The translations under genes and the position numbers were made by a program. 64,000 nucleotides of DNA from Pseudomonas sp. RIT623 (lineage in GTDB: Bacteria; Pseudomonadota; Gammaproteobacteria; Pseudomonadales; Pseudomonadaceae): NCBI RefSeq assembly GCF_004519305.1, contig NZ_SOZA01000011.1, forward strand, positions 62,001-126,000, written 5' to 3'. Every line of letters begins with the position of its first letter. Positions within the stretch are counted from its first letter, which is position 1. The notes beneath the pieces were generated by a model. It saw only the letters and a list, made by a program, of their open reading frames with translations, was not told where the DNA came from and searched no databases. Below, piece after piece: positions 34,601-43,455 of this stretch.

Positions 34601-36289
34601 CAGCATCAGGCCAAGTTGCGAGTTGTCGAGGACTTGAGGGGGCTGGTCGAGAAGGGCCTCGCGCAGGACAAGGTGGTTTCGCGCCTTGAGTCGATGAGGC
34701 TGACTGACCCCATGCTGCCGGAGGCGATCAGGCTGCAGCGCAATGCCACGCGTGAGGAGCTGCTTTCGCGTTGTGAGATCTACTACAACGAGCTGACTAC
34801 CTTGATCAACGATGTGGACGTGCAAGCGTTGAGCGATGCCATGGCGATCCTTCCTGATTCGTCGGAAGAGATCCAGTATTACCAGGACTTTTATACACAG
34901 CTGGAGCGAGTCATTGGTTGGGAGGGCGAGTTGATCAGCCTGTCTGTTGAGTATGACCAGCTATTGGAGGATACCCTGCGCGATGATTCTATCCTCTTCC
35001 AGCCAGGCGCCAATGGCAGGCCAGCCGATAAGCAAAGGCAATTGCAGAACGTCATCGAGCAGCGCCGTTTGACCGCCACCGAACTGGCCTTCAGGCGCTT
35101 GACGGATCTCGCCGAGGCGAGTCTGAATCGTCTGGCGAGCGTTGATGAGAGCACCTTGGAGGCATATGCGCAGTACTTGTCCGGGCCTGAGCTGGTCAGC
35201 GCGGGAGCCGCCCATGGGGATCTGGCGGGGAGCGGCGTGACCCTAAACGAACGCATCGATATTCTCACGGGGGTGCTGGAGTCCTATGCCCAGGCCGAGG
35301 TCATGAGCCAATACCTGTCCAGTCTGGGAGGGGATGCAATTCGCCCACCCCGATTGCAGGACTATCGCAAGGCGCTTCGAGCGTTGATAGACAGCGCCGA
35401 GGACGCGTTGGGGCAAGCCGTTCGCGAGCAACAACTGGCTGAAACAGCGCCGCCTCGTCCGGCTGTATACGCGATGCGTGGCGGCAAGCGACGGGTAGTC
35501 AGGACTCAGCGTGGCAAGAGCATCGTCGGTGAGCACCGACAATTGGATGGCGAGGATGTCGTGCAGCAGATGGACTCGCGCAACTCGGTGCTTAAAACGT
35601 TTCGTCGCCAGGGGGAGGAGTGGGTCGAGGACGTTACCCTCCGTGATTCGCAACCTGCGCCAGTCGTCGACACTGGCAGGCTGGGAAAGCAGGGGCGCAA
35701 GCTGGTCGGGCAGATCGAGTCGGTGGTCAAGTTGGCCAAGCAGTATGTCAAGACCGACGAGCCCAACGGGTTGTCCACTATCATCGACGAGCATATCGAC
35801 AAGCTCCGGGACGTGCTGGGGGGCCTGCCGGATGACGCTGAGTACGTTGAGCTGCGCGAAGCGCTGGAGGCTGGAATCAACCGTTTGGACTCGTCTCGTC
35901 AAGACCTGCTCGAGGCCCTGTACCTGACGACGAGCCACCCGAATGCCGAGAGCCTGCGCTACCTGCTGGGGCGTGATCAGGTGACCGTTGTCCGCGTGCC
36001 TGGGCGCACGCCGCTCAAGGCGGATGATTATCTGGATGTCTACGAGATCCGGCGCAAGCCCAGAAAAGAGGGGCGTCCTGGGGGCGGCTTATGGGAGGCG
36101 CACTTCCACTACCCGGCGGCGGATACCCCCAGGCGGCAGTTCAGCAAGGGGCATATCAAGCTCTGGGCCGAGCGCAAGCTGGGGCGGGAGGCCCAGTTGC
36201 GCGCGGCGCTCGCGCGCAATGAGTTGCTGCCGATCTATCGCGGCAATGTACAACTTGCCCAGGTGGACGGCCTGATCCCGTTCGATTGA
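31658..36289 (+). CDS. DUF6543-type large toxin-like protein
   Basis: A 1543-residue protein resembling the Pseudomonas DUF6543 family, often labelled dermonecrotic-toxin-domain proteins. Family-like blocks are HDTVHGMYVLSCIAPARVILYRPL (residues ~563-590, followed by a tract ending SVLQWLDEDAR) and the C-terminal WEAHFHYPAADTPRRQFSKGH near 1500. A glycine-rich linker lies near 410-430, and a hydrophobic stretch at ~690-757 could insert into membrane. A charged helical, coiled-coil-like region runs at ~915-1010. No signal peptide, leucine-rich repeats or NEL ligase domain is seen. ATG 31658 has GGAG upstream; ATG 31643 is an alternative. It stands alone after the betT terminator, with no visible immunity or secretion gene. 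Function is inferred from family labels only. Confidence 0.72.
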   Translation: MSIATLPLFDFKAVVARQFADRPRLRQVLGEQLLALLVRKHPILARVTPTLASADALELLIPDPHRQSWQRKPLLDVAVQAALDGTALSLDPVGGRHFGLALAEPYRFPGASDRFEYHQIDASDAELDELLLALSDYWRQAQVDYWRAAGPSGVSRDRWLQLVLKMALLRNLPLQGLDTYQQACVHGLLGPIAKRPSVFAVNVQMTSKGQHFNEQQACLLVTGEWDEQQVILWCSPSSVVRAFDSLGDFATALRDELAGRHRFDEMTWHRQELEGDVFAQQAALMLEAMFARSQQVAGRVQEGASEKNRVIDALSDPAQWFIDGYYLAPPRQAVLPPGVARAGVASSFAYQDALFALALDQAVSQGARALDGIEDLRSYTRKQLRQAMLEDHPLDANYQSDDLILELKSAEGVPGGAATGAGGGEPLVPLAGKSLTDFAIGNLGSLQGALITAVQHRDGQLIMPWLTADYLRALVQRVDIGGRYPAYVARSMDAQQGRAQRVEHFAREWRQALLFSALAARLDGKLSEAGLQIVTDYVRGLADTTTSLMPLAYTEVGPSSRHDTVHGMYVLSCIAPARVILYRPLYGHEAVREFSDLEALGSSIRQSSTLRASVLQWLDEDARTHYHGDLSGDTLLVHAGIDPGLLPEPAQLAQRFWHIDVDSKLYNANRDWLVAIAEQATTSTAQSRWRMFEQVAWLLFQTAAPLLRGPVAVVAWLTQSVMAFSSDVSALLEGTAFDASQAVVDLVLNVGMVLLHKQLPGVTSTLPEPVAGFDYALHGYSQGREASVEPTQGKVGLPGAVVDTQLDFSWRGNAGFNWLDPQRRQAVRQLRVSVNLEGIAPLGAGEASGLYPVDGRLYAVMANDVYPVTVLDGEVRLLDAQGAPQAWITQQDGAWRIDASMRLAGGGPKTRLALKQQENQRLIVALKDEEKRLITELLGLDREFARHRDFYTRATADLRALQAIEPREAHVEQRLQLQQRIQHQAKLRVVEDLRGLVEKGLAQDKVVSRLESMRLTDPMLPEAIRLQRNATREELLSRCEIYYNELTTLINDVDVQALSDAMAILPDSSEEIQYYQDFYTQLERVIGWEGELISLSVEYDQLLEDTLRDDSILFQPGANGRPADKQRQLQNVIEQRRLTATELAFRRLTDLAEASLNRLASVDESTLEAYAQYLSGPELVSAGAAHGDLAGSGVTLNERIDILTGVLESYAQAEVMSQYLSSLGGDAIRPPRLQDYRKALRALIDSAEDALGQAVREQQLAETAPPRPAVYAMRGGKRRVVRTQRGKSIVGEHRQLDGEDVVQQMDSRNSVLKTFRRQGEEWVEDVTLRDSQPAPVVDTGRLGKQGRKLVGQIESVVKLAKQYVKTDEPNGLSTIIDEHIDKLRDVLGGLPDDAEYVELREALEAGINRLDSSRQDLLEALYLTTSHPNAESLRYLLGRDQVTVVRVPGRTPLKADDYLDVYEIRRKPRKEGRPGGGLWEAHFHYPAADTPRRQFSKGHIKLWAERKLGREAQLRAALARNELLPIYRGNVQLAQVDGLIPFD

Positions 36290-36293
36290 TGCC

Positions 36294-37061
36294 TCAGCGG
36301 TTGCTGTAGACCCCATGCCTGCCATGAGCGGGCATGGCCTGGTTGCCACGTTCGGCGATCATCTGGCGCAGGCTGATCAGTTCGACCCCCTGGCCCTTGA
36401 GCCGGGGGATCTCGCGTTCCAGTACTTCCAGCGTCTGCGGGTAGGGGTGTCCGATCAGTACCGCCGAGCCTTGCTTGCGCGCCAGCTCGATGCCTTTGCG
36501 CAACTGCCCGGCAATGGCTTCGGTGGTGCGCTCGTCATCGAGGAACACGTCCCGCGAGACATGCGCCAGTCCCCGTGCCTGGGCCTCGGCTGCTGCCACG
36601 GTGGCCGCGCTGGTACGGCTGTCGACGAAGAACAGATGACGCCGTTGCAGATCCCCCATCAACCAGCTCATGGGTTCGCGCTGCGCCGTCATGCGGCTGC
36701 CCATGTGGTTGTTGATGCCCGCGGCATAGGGCACCTTGGCCAGGGCATGGTCCAGGCGTCGAGCCAGTTCCTCGATGGCGATGCCTGGATGCCAGGCATA
36801 GGGCCCGGTAGCCGGGTCCATGGGCATGTGCAGGATCACCGTGCGCCCGGCCTTGTGGGCCTGGCGGGCGAAGTCGGTGGCGTGCGGGGTGTCGGGCATG
36901 ATCGCCATCGTCACCGGTCCGGGCAGGGCGAGGGTGCGGCTGTCGCGTGCGCTGCTCTGGCCGAGGTCGTCGATGATGATGCTCATGTAGGCCTTGCCGG
37001 CAGGTGCCGCGTGCGCGACACCGGCCAACAGGCAGAACAGCAGGGACAGCAGATAACGCAT
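36294..37061 (-). CDS. YibQ-like divergent polysaccharide deacetylase
   Basis: A 255-residue exported protein of the divergent polysaccharide deacetylase family (E. coli YibQ). Residues 1-18 are a signal peptide (MRYLLSLLFCLLAGVAHA). The fold begins with MSIIIDDLGQSS, and the metal-site-like positions are in MPDTPHA, VILHMPMDP and NNHMGSRMT. Substrate and activity are unproven. It lies 8 bp after ctpA on the same strand, forming envC-ctpA-yibQ, a group linked to peptidoglycan turnover. Its stop is only 4 bp from the stop of the convergent DUF6543 gene. Confidence 0.9.
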   Translation of the reverse strand: MRYLLSLLFCLLAGVAHAAPAGKAYMSIIIDDLGQSSARDSRTLALPGPVTMAIMPDTPHATDFARQAHKAGRTVILHMPMDPATGPYAWHPGIAIEELARRLDHALAKVPYAAGINNHMGSRMTAQREPMSWLMGDLQRRHLFFVDSRTSAATVAAAEAQARGLAHVSRDVFLDDERTTEAIAGQLRKGIELARKQGSAVLIGHPYPQTLEVLEREIPRLKGQGVELISLRQMIAERGNQAMPAHGRHGVYSNR

Positions 37062-37069
37062 GGGAGGCT

Positions 37070-38401
37070 TCAGTCACCCTTGGTGATGTTCAGGCCCTTG
37101 AGCAGGCTGAGGGCCTGGCTGAGCTGGAAGTCGTTGTCTTGCGGCCGGTCCTTGCGCTTGGCGCTGCCGCTCGGGCGGTCGGCGCCACCGTTGCCGTTGC
37201 CCAGGTGGCCCTGCAGGTCGGCTTCCTTGAAGTTGTCGGTGTCGGCCTCGGCGGTGAGCTTGGCCGGGCGCACCTCGATGTCCGGAACGATGCCCTGGGC
37301 CTGGATCGAGCGGCCGTTGGGGGTGAAGTACAGCGCGGTGGTGAGCTTGAGCGCGCGGTCGTTGGCCAGTGGCAGCACGGTCTGCACCGAGCCCTTGCCG
37401 AAGCTGTCGGTGCCCATCAGCACGGCGCGTTTCTGGTCTTGCAGGGCGCCGGCGACGATTTCCGAGGCCGAGGCGCTGCCGCCGTTGATCAGCACCACCA
37501 ATGGCACGCCCGCGCTGGCGTCGGCCGGGTCGGCGGAGTAGCGCAGTTCGGAGTTGGCGATACGGCCCTTGGTGTAGACGATCAGGCCCTTGGTCAGGAA
37601 GTGGTCGGCCACTTCCACCGCCGATTGCAGCACGCCGCCGGGGTTGTTGCGCAGGTCGAGGACCACGCCGCGCAGCTTCTTGCCGTTGTCCTTGCGCAGC
37701 TTGGCCAGGGCCTTGCCTACCTCGTCGCCAGTCTTGACCTGGAACTGGGTGATGCGGATGTAGCCGTAGTCGTTTTCCAGCAGTTGGCTCTTGACGCTCT
37801 TGACCTGGATCACTGCGCGGGCCAGCGTGACGTCGAACGGCGTGCCGCCATCGCGGACCAGGGTCAGGGTGATCTTCTCGCCGATCTTGCCGCGCATCTT
37901 GTCCACGGCTTCGGTCATGCTCTGGCCGCGGGTCGGCGCGCCGTTGATCTTGACGATCAGGTCGCCGGCCTCGATGCCGGCGCGCGAGGCAGGCGTGTCG
38001 TCGATGGGCGAGACCACTTTGACGAAGCCGTCTTCCATCCCGACCTCTATGCCCAGGCCACCGAACTCACCGCTGGTGCTTTCCTGCAGCTCCTGGAAGT
38101 CCTCGGGGCCGAGGTAGGCCGAGTGCGGATCGAGGTTGCTGAGCATGCCCTTGATGGCGTTTTCCAGCAGGGTCTTGTCATCCACCGGCTCGACATAGGC
38201 GGCCTTGATGCGGTCCATGACCTCGGCGAAGGTGCGCAGCTCGTCCAGCGGCAGCGGCGCCTTGGCGGTCACCTCGGTGGCCGGCACCGCGGCGGGCTTG
38301 GCCGCCATCGGCTTGGCCGGCTCGGCGGCAACGGCCAGGGGCGCGCCGACGACCAGGGCGATGGTCAGGGCCAGCTGGGTGAGGCGGGGCGAGTGCAGCA
38401 T
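37070..38401 (-). CDS. ctpA: S41-family C-terminal processing protease CtpA
   Basis: A 443-residue periplasmic tail-specific serine protease. A signal peptide (LTQLALTIALVVGAPLAVAA) precedes an N-terminal helical region. A PDZ domain (GGLGIEVGMEDGFVKVVSPIDDTPA onward) and the S41 core follow. The catalytic serine is in INGGSASASEIVAGAL and the lysine in SFGKGSVQTVLPL. In P. aeruginosa CtpA degrades peptidoglycan hydrolases, which fits the envC and yibQ neighbours. The start at 38401 has AGGAG ten bases upstream. Confidence 0.94.
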   Translation of the reverse strand: MLHSPRLTQLALTIALVVGAPLAVAAEPAKPMAAKPAAVPATEVTAKAPLPLDELRTFAEVMDRIKAAYVEPVDDKTLLENAIKGMLSNLDPHSAYLGPEDFQELQESTSGEFGGLGIEVGMEDGFVKVVSPIDDTPASRAGIEAGDLIVKINGAPTRGQSMTEAVDKMRGKIGEKITLTLVRDGGTPFDVTLARAVIQVKSVKSQLLENDYGYIRITQFQVKTGDEVGKALAKLRKDNGKKLRGVVLDLRNNPGGVLQSAVEVADHFLTKGLIVYTKGRIANSELRYSADPADASAGVPLVVLINGGSASASEIVAGALQDQKRAVLMGTDSFGKGSVQTVLPLANDRALKLTTALYFTPNGRSIQAQGIVPDIEVRPAKLTAEADTDNFKEADLQGHLGNGNGGADRPSGSAKRKDRPQDNDFQLSQALSLLKGLNITKGD

Positions 38402-38488
38402 GTCGAACGAACTCCTGATCCTGTTGGTGCTCCTGTTGGGAGCATCGGCGCCGCCGTTTCGTGGGTGGCGCCGTAAAAGTAGCATTAA

Positions 38489-39787
38489 CTAGCCTCGGCA
38501 CCATTGCGCGGGGTCGCTGGGCCGGCCTTGCTGGCGAATCGCGAAGTACAGCCCGGCGCTGTCCTGGCCGCCGCTGTCGCCGACAGTGGAGATCGCCTCG
38601 CCGGCCTTGACGATGTCGCCGGCGCTCTTGAGCAGGCTCTGGTTGTGGCCGTACAGGCTCAGGTAACCGTTGCCATGGTCGAGGATGACCAGAAGTCCGG
38701 CGCCGCGCAACCAGTCGGCGAACACCACGCGCCCGCCATGCACAGCGCGCACCTGGGTGCCGGCGCTGGCGCCGATCATCACCCCGTCCCACTTGGCCCG
38801 GGCATCGCTGCCGCGGGCGTCACCGAAGCGTGCCAGCAATCGACCATTGACCGGCCATGGAAGTTTGCCCCGGGCTGCAGAAAAAGCGCCGCCATAGCTG
38901 GCGCCGTCGCTGGAAACCACCGGGCCCAGGGTGGTGCGGGCTTTTTTCGGGGCTTCTTCGGGGGCATTGTCACGGGCGGCGGCCAGGGCCTGGGCCTTGC
39001 GTCGCTGTTCTTCTTCCTGCTTGGCCAGCAGGGCGCGCTGGCGGGCTTCCTCGGCTTCGCGGGCCTGGCGGGCTAGGGTTTCCTCGATGGTCTTGAGCAC
39101 CTTGCTCAGGTCGGCCTGGTCCTGCTCGCGGCTTTGCAGCCTCTGGTCGCGTGCTTTCATGTCGTTGTTGAGCTTGGCCAGCACTTGTTGGCGCTTGTCG
39201 CGCTCGGCGACCAGGGCCTGGCGGCGATTGTCGAGATCGGCGCGCTGGGTCAGCAGTTGTTCCTGCTGGCGGCCGATGTCCTGCTCGACGTTTGCCAGCT
39301 GGCGCAGCGTTTCGTTGAAGGCGCGCAACTGCGCCAGGCGCGCCTGGCTCAGGTAGTCGTAGTAGGTCAGGGTGCGGGCGAATTTCTCGGGGTTCTGCTG
39401 GTTGAGCAGCAGCTTGAGGTATTCCTCGCGACCGTTGTTCTGGTAGGCCGAACGGGCCTGGATGGCAATCAGGCGTTGCTGTTCAACGCGGGCGCTCTGG
39501 AGTTTTTTTTTCTCGTGATCAAGGCGCTCCAGCTCGCCCTCGGTCTTTTTTAATTCTTTTTGCAGTGCCTCCACCTGTTTTTCGAGGTTGCCGATATCGG
39601 TCTCGGTGGACTTGAGGTCTTTCTGTACGCCGGCTTTTTCCTCCTGGAGCTTGCCCAGCATTTTTTTCAGCTCGGCGATGTCCTGGCGGGTGGCGTCCAG
39701 CTGTTGCTGGGTCTGTGCGCGCTCATCGGCGGCGAAGGCCGGGGTGAGCAGGCATGACAGGGCGAGTAGGATGAGGGCGCGGAGCAT
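38489..39787 (-). CDS. envC: Murein hydrolase activator EnvC
   Basis: A 432-residue periplasmic coiled-coil protein that activates amidases (AmiA/AmiB type) at the septum. After a signal peptide (LILLALSCLLTPAFA) come about 230 residues of coiled coil, a linker, and a LytM/M23 domain. The metal ligands of active M23 enzymes are degenerate here: WDGVMIGAS replaces the usual HxxxD block and LYGHNQ the HxH. This agrees with an activator rather than a hydrolase. The start MLRALILLAL follows from the signal peptide, although no strong Shine-Dalgarno is seen. ctpA starts 87 bp downstream. Confidence 0.93.
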   Translation of the reverse strand: MLRALILLALSCLLTPAFAADERAQTQQQLDATRQDIAELKKMLGKLQEEKAGVQKDLKSTETDIGNLEKQVEALQKELKKTEGELERLDHEKKKLQSARVEQQRLIAIQARSAYQNNGREEYLKLLLNQQNPEKFARTLTYYDYLSQARLAQLRAFNETLRQLANVEQDIGRQQEQLLTQRADLDNRRQALVAERDKRQQVLAKLNNDMKARDQRLQSREQDQADLSKVLKTIEETLARQAREAEEARQRALLAKQEEEQRRKAQALAAARDNAPEEAPKKARTTLGPVVSSDGASYGGAFSAARGKLPWPVNGRLLARFGDARGSDARAKWDGVMIGASAGTQVRAVHGGRVVFADWLRGAGLLVILDHGNGYLSLYGHNQSLLKSAGDIVKAGEAISTVGDSGGQDSAGLYFAIRQQGRPSDPAQWCRG

Positions 39788-39841
39788 GGGGTTGGGCGTA
39801 CCAGGGATGGAGACTGGCCTAGTATGCCCGCCCGGGCCTGC

Positions 39842-39878
39842 AAAAAAAACGCCTCGCGGCGTGTGTGGCGAGGCGTTT
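39842..39878 (-). terminator. Rho-independent terminator after gpmI
   Basis: AAACGCCTCGC (39847-39857) pairs with GCGAGGCGTTT (39868-39878). On the minus strand the hairpin is followed by eight T. It separates gpmI from envC. Confidence 0.9.
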
Positions 39879-39907
39879 GTCTGGAATCCAGGTGTTTTAG
39901 CGCTACC

Positions 39908-39964
39908 GTTCGCCGGCAAGCCGGCTCCTACGAGGCTTCTGTAGGAGCCGGCTTGCCGGCGAAC
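39908..39964. repeat. REP pair (24-bp perfect arms, 9-bp spacer)
   Basis: Arms at 39908-39931 and 39941-39964 are exact inverses, of the same family and geometry as 19648-19704. The pair starts 10 bp past the gpmI stop, before the terminator at 39842. Confidence 0.93.
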
Positions 39965-39973
39965 AGGTCTCGA

Positions 39974-41509
39974 TCAGGCATCAACCAGGATCGAGGTCCC
40001 GGTCATCTCTGCCGGTTTTTCCAGCCCCATCAGCTTGAGCATGGTCGGCGCCACGTCGGCCAGCACGCCGCCGTCACGCACCTTGACCTTGCGCTTGCCG
40101 ACATAGATGAACGGTACCGGTTCGGTGGTGTGCGCGGTATGCGCCTGGCCGGTGCATTCGTCCTCCATCTGTTCGACGTTGCCATGGTCGGCGGTGATCA
40201 GTGCTTCGCCGCCGACCTTGTCCAGCGCCTCGACGATGCGCCCGACACAGCCATCCAGGGCCTCCACGGCCTTGACCGCGGCGTCGAACACGCCGGTGTG
40301 GCCGACCATGTCGCCGTTGGCATAGTTGACCACGATCACGTCAAAGCGCTGCTGCTCGATGGCTTCGACTATGCGGTCGGTAACTTCCGGCGCGCTCATT
40401 TCCGGCTGTAGGTCGTAGGTGGCGACCTTTGGCGATGGGATCAGGATGCGCTCTTCGCCTTCGAACGGTTCTTCGCGCCCGCCGGAGAAGAAGAAGGTGA
40501 CATGGGCGTATTTCTCGGTTTCGGCGATGCGCAGCTGGGTCTTGCCGTTTTTCGCCAGGTATTCGCCGAGTACGTTGTGCAGGCTGGCCGGGGCGAAGGC
40601 AGCGGGGGCGGGGATCTTCGCCGAGTACTGGGTCAGGCCGATGTAGGCCGCCAGCTTGGGCAGGCGCGCGCGCGGGAACTCGTTGAACTCGGGCTCGACG
40701 AACACGCGCGACAGTTCGCGGGCGCGGTCGGCGCGGAAGTTCATGAAGATCACCGCATCGCCGTCTTCGACCTTCACCGCCTCGCCGATGCGCGTGGCTT
40801 TGACGAACTCGTCGCTCTCATCGCGGGCGTAGGCGGCCTCAAGGCCGGCCACGGCGTTCGGCGCGGTGTATTCGGCGGCGCTGTCGACGATCAGGTCGTA
40901 GGCGGCTTGCACGCGGTCCCAGCGGTTGTCGCGGTCCATCGCGTAATAGCGGCCGATCAGGCTGGCGATGCGGCCTTTGCCCAGCTTGGCGAAGGTGGCG
41001 TCGAGCAGTTCGATGGACGACTGGGCGCTGCGTGGCGGAGTGTCGCGGCCATCGAGGAAGGCGTGCAGGTAGATCTTCTCGGCGCCACGCTGGGCGGCCA
41101 GTTCGGCCATGGCGATCAGGTGGTCCTGGTGGCTGTGCACGCCGCCGTCGGAGAGCAGGCCAAGGATGTGCACGGCCTTGCCGGCGGCGGCAGCCTTGTC
41201 CACTGCGCTGGTGAGCACCGGGTTTTCGAAGAACTCGCCGTCACGGATGGCCTTGGTCACCCGGGTGAAGTCCTGGTACACCACGCGGCCGGCGCCGAGG
41301 TTCATGTGACCGACTTCCGAGTTGCCCATCTGCCCGTCGGGCAGCCCCACGTCCATGCCGGAACCGGAGATCAGGCCATGCGGCTGGGTGGCGCGCAGGC
41401 GGTCGTAGACCGGTGTGTTGGCGGAGTAGATGGCGTTGTATTCGGGGCTTTCGCTGTGACCGAAGCCATCCAGGATGATCAGGACCAGGGGTTTAGGCGT
41501 GCTCGTCAT
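39974..41509 (-). CDS. gpmI: 2,3-bisphosphoglycerate-independent phosphoglycerate mutase
   Basis: Interconverts 3- and 2-phosphoglycerate in glycolysis and gluconeogenesis using two manganese ions. The 511-residue protein starts [17 protein letters not shown], with metal ligand Asp14. The phosphoserine is Ser64 in [32 protein letters not shown] and the second metal-site segments [10 protein letters not shown] and GHTG are present. It is divergent from yibN across ~200 bp and ends at a REP pair and terminator. Confidence 0.97.
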   Translation of the reverse strand: MTSTPKPLVLIILDGFGHSESPEYNAIYSANTPVYDRLRATQPHGLISGSGMDVGLPDGQMGNSEVGHMNLGAGRVVYQDFTRVTKAIRDGEFFENPVLTSAVDKAAAAGKAVHILGLLSDGGVHSHQDHLIAMAELAAQRGAEKIYLHAFLDGRDTPPRSAQSSIELLDATFAKLGKGRIASLIGRYYAMDRDNRWDRVQAAYDLIVDSAAEYTAPNAVAGLEAAYARDESDEFVKATRIGEAVKVEDGDAVIFMNFRADRARELSRVFVEPEFNEFPRARLPKLAAYIGLTQYSAKIPAPAAFAPASLHNVLGEYLAKNGKTQLRIAETEKYAHVTFFFSGGREEPFEGEERILIPSPKVATYDLQPEMSAPEVTDRIVEAIEQQRFDVIVVNYANGDMVGHTGVFDAAVKAVEALDGCVGRIVEALDKVGGEALITADHGNVEQMEDECTGQAHTAHTTEPVPFIYVGKRKVKVRDGGVLADVAPTMLKLMGLEKPAEMTGTSILVDA

Positions 41510-41715
41510 CAATCAAACTCACGGTTGTTCAAAGATGATAAAGACACGCATTTTAGGGCAAATACGCCAGCGGCGGCGAATATTCCTCCCTTTGCCTGAC
41601 CGGCGCACTCGGCTATGTGCCATCCAGCCCGGTTTGCCGGTGGCCCGGTGGGCTTTGGCGGTCATGGGGGGCTGTGTATACTGGCCGCCATTTTCAATCG
41701 CCTGGAACACCCCCG

Positions 41716-42129
41716 ATGGTTGCTCACCTGATTCAATTCGCGACAGATCACTTCATCCTGGTGGCGATCTTCGTCGTTCTGCTGGTTTTGCTGCTGATCA
41801 ACGAAGTCCGCCGCGGCGGCCAGAGCCTGAGCAACGGCCAGCTGACCGCGCTGGTCAACGCCGACAAGGCGCTGGTGATCGATATCCGCCCCGCCAAGGA
41901 CTACTCGGCCGGGCACATCGTCGGGGCAGTGAACATCCCGCAGGACAAGCTGGTCAGCCGCATGACCGAGCTGGAAAAGCACAAAGAGAAGACCCTGATC
42001 GTCGTCGACGCGATGGGCCAGCAGTCCGGCAGCATTTGCCGCGAGCTGCTCAAGGCTGGTTACACCGCGGCCAAGCTCAGCGGTGGCGTATCCAGCTGGA
42101 AAGCCGATAACCTGCCCCTGGTGAAGTGA
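41716..42129 (+). CDS. YibN-like membrane-anchored rhodanese-fold protein
   Basis: A 137-residue inner-membrane protein. One N-terminal helix (FILVAIFVVLLVLLLI) is followed by a cytosolic rhodanese domain (ALVIDIRPAKDYSAGHIVGAVNIP). The active-site loop reads VDAMGQQSG, so the catalytic cysteine is missing and sulfurtransferase activity is unlikely. E. coli YibN also lacks it. It starts the yibN-grxC-secB group, with grxC one base after its stop, and is divergent from gpmI. Confidence 0.9.
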   Translation: MVAHLIQFATDHFILVAIFVVLLVLLLINEVRRGGQSLSNGQLTALVNADKALVIDIRPAKDYSAGHIVGAVNIPQDKLVSRMTELEKHKEKTLIVVDAMGQQSGSICRELLKAGYTAAKLSGGVSSWKADNLPLVK

Positions 42130-42130
42130 C

Positions 42131-42385
42131 ATGAAGCCCGTCATCGTTTACTCCAGCGACTACTGCCCCTACTGCATGCGCGCCAAGTCCCTGCTCCAGA
42201 GCAAGGGCGTGGCGTTCGAAGAGATCAAGGTCGACGGCAAGCCCCAACTGCGCGCCGAGATGAGCCAGAAGGCGGGCCGCACCTCGGTGCCGCAGATCTG
42301 GATCGGCAGTATGCATGTCGGGGGTTGCGATGACCTCTATGCCCTGGAGCGCGCCGGCAAGCTCGACGCGCTGCTGGCGGCCTGA
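42131..42385 (+). CDS. grxC: Glutaredoxin 3
   Basis: An 84-residue cytoplasmic dithiol glutaredoxin that uses glutathione to reduce disulfides. The active site CPYC is at Cys12-Cys15, and the glutathione-binding TSVPQIWIG and GGCDDL segments follow. It begins one base after the yibN stop, so the genes are translationally linked. secB follows at 39 bp. Confidence 0.95.
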   Translation: MKPVIVYSSDYCPYCMRAKSLLQSKGVAFEEIKVDGKPQLRAEMSQKAGRTSVPQIWIGSMHVGGCDDLYALERAGKLDALLAA

Positions 42386-42424
42386 TTCGCACTGCATTCA
42401 AGAACATTAGGAAAAGGATCTGCC

Positions 42425-42910
42425 ATGACCGAGCAACAGACCAACGGCGCTGCCGCTGAAGAAACCGCACCACAATTCTCCCTGCAGCGCATCTATGTGC
42501 GCGACCTGTCGTTCGAGGCGCCGAAAAGCCCGCAGATCTTCCGCCAGCAGTGGGAGCCGAGCGTCTCGCTGGACCTGAACACCCGTCAGAAAGCCCTGGA
42601 AGGCGACTTCCACGAAGTAGTGCTGACCCTGTCGGTTACCGTCAAGAACGGTGACGAAGTGGCGTTCATCGCCGAAGTGCAGCAGGCTGGTATCTTCCTG
42701 ATCGCCAACCTGGATGCCGCTTCGATGAGCCACACCCTCGGCGCGTTCTGCCCGAACATTCTGTTCCCGTACGCCCGCGAGACCCTGGATAGCCTGGTGA
42801 CCCGCGGCTCGTTCCCGGCGCTGATGCTGTCGCCGGTCAACTTCGACGCCCTGTACGCGCAAGAGATGCAGCGCATGCAGGAAGCCGGTGAAGTGCCGAC
42901 CGTGCAGTAA
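42425..42910 (+). CDS. secB: Protein-export chaperone SecB
   Basis: A 161-residue tetrameric chaperone that holds preproteins unfolded and delivers them to SecA. Family landmarks are [19 protein letters not shown] near residue 20, the DLNTRQ strand, and [28 protein letters not shown]. The last residues ([13 protein letters not shown]) are the usual variable tail. AGGA precedes the ATG. It is the end of the yibN-grxC-secB unit. Confidence 0.97.
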   Translation: MTEQQTNGAAAEETAPQFSLQRIYVRDLSFEAPKSPQIFRQQWEPSVSLDLNTRQKALEGDFHEVVLTLSVTVKNGDEVAFIAEVQQAGIFLIANLDAASMSHTLGAFCPNILFPYARETLDSLVTRGSFPALMLSPVNFDALYAQEMQRMQEAGEVPTVQ

Positions 42911-42925
42911 TTTCTGCCGGTAAAG

Positions 42926-42954
42926 AAAAAGGCGACCTTCGTGGTCGCCTTTTT
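42926..42954. terminator. Bidirectional terminator between secB and trmL
   Basis: AAAAAGGCGACC (42926-42937) pairs with GGTCGCCTTTTT (42943-42954). With A and T runs on either side it can stop both the plus-strand secB and the minus-strand trmL transcripts. Confidence 0.9.
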
Positions 42955-42993
42955 CATGTCTTGTGCTGGTATAGGGCCTGAGAGGCGAGCACA

Positions 42994-43455
42994 TCAGCTT
43001 CCGGCAAACCCCTGCTGGCGCCACGCCTCGTACACCGTCACCGCCACGGTGTTGGACAGGTTCAAGCTCCGGCACCCCGGCCGCATCGGCAGGCGCAGGC
43101 GTTGTTCGGCAGGCAGGCTGTCCAGCACCTCGGCCGGCAGGCCACGGCTTTCGGGCCCGAACAGGAAGGCGTCACCGGGCTGGTACTCGACCTCATTGAA
43201 CGGGTGCGAGCCTTTGGTGGTGAACGCGAACAGTCGAGGCTGATTCAGGCTTTCCAGGCATTCGGCCAGGCTTTGGTGGCGCTGTAGCGTGGCATACTCG
43301 TGGTAGTCCAGCCCCGCGCGGCGCAGGCGTTTGTCGTCCAGTTCGAAGCTGATCGGCTCGATCAGGTGCAAGGCGCAGCCGCTGTTGGCGCACAGGCGGA
43401 TGATGTTGCCGGTATTCGGCGGAATTTCTGGTTGAAAAAGGATGACGTGAAACAT
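42994..43455 (-). CDS. trmL: tRNA (cytidine/uridine-34-2'-O)-methyltransferase TrmL
   Basis: A 153-residue SPOUT-fold enzyme that methylates the ribose of the wobble base in certain tRNA-Leu species. Motifs are the N-terminal [17 protein letters not shown], the FGPESRGLP loop and the trefoil-knot end [20 protein letters not shown]. The start codon at 43453-43455 shares the tetranucleotide CATG with the divergent gene at 43454, and its GGAG site lies inside that gene. Confidence 0.95.
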   Translation of the reverse strand: MFHVILFQPEIPPNTGNIIRLCANSGCALHLIEPISFELDDKRLRRAGLDYHEYATLQRHQSLAECLESLNQPRLFAFTTKGSHPFNEVEYQPGDAFLFGPESRGLPAEVLDSLPAEQRLRLPMRPGCRSLNLSNTVAVTVYEAWRQQGFAGS

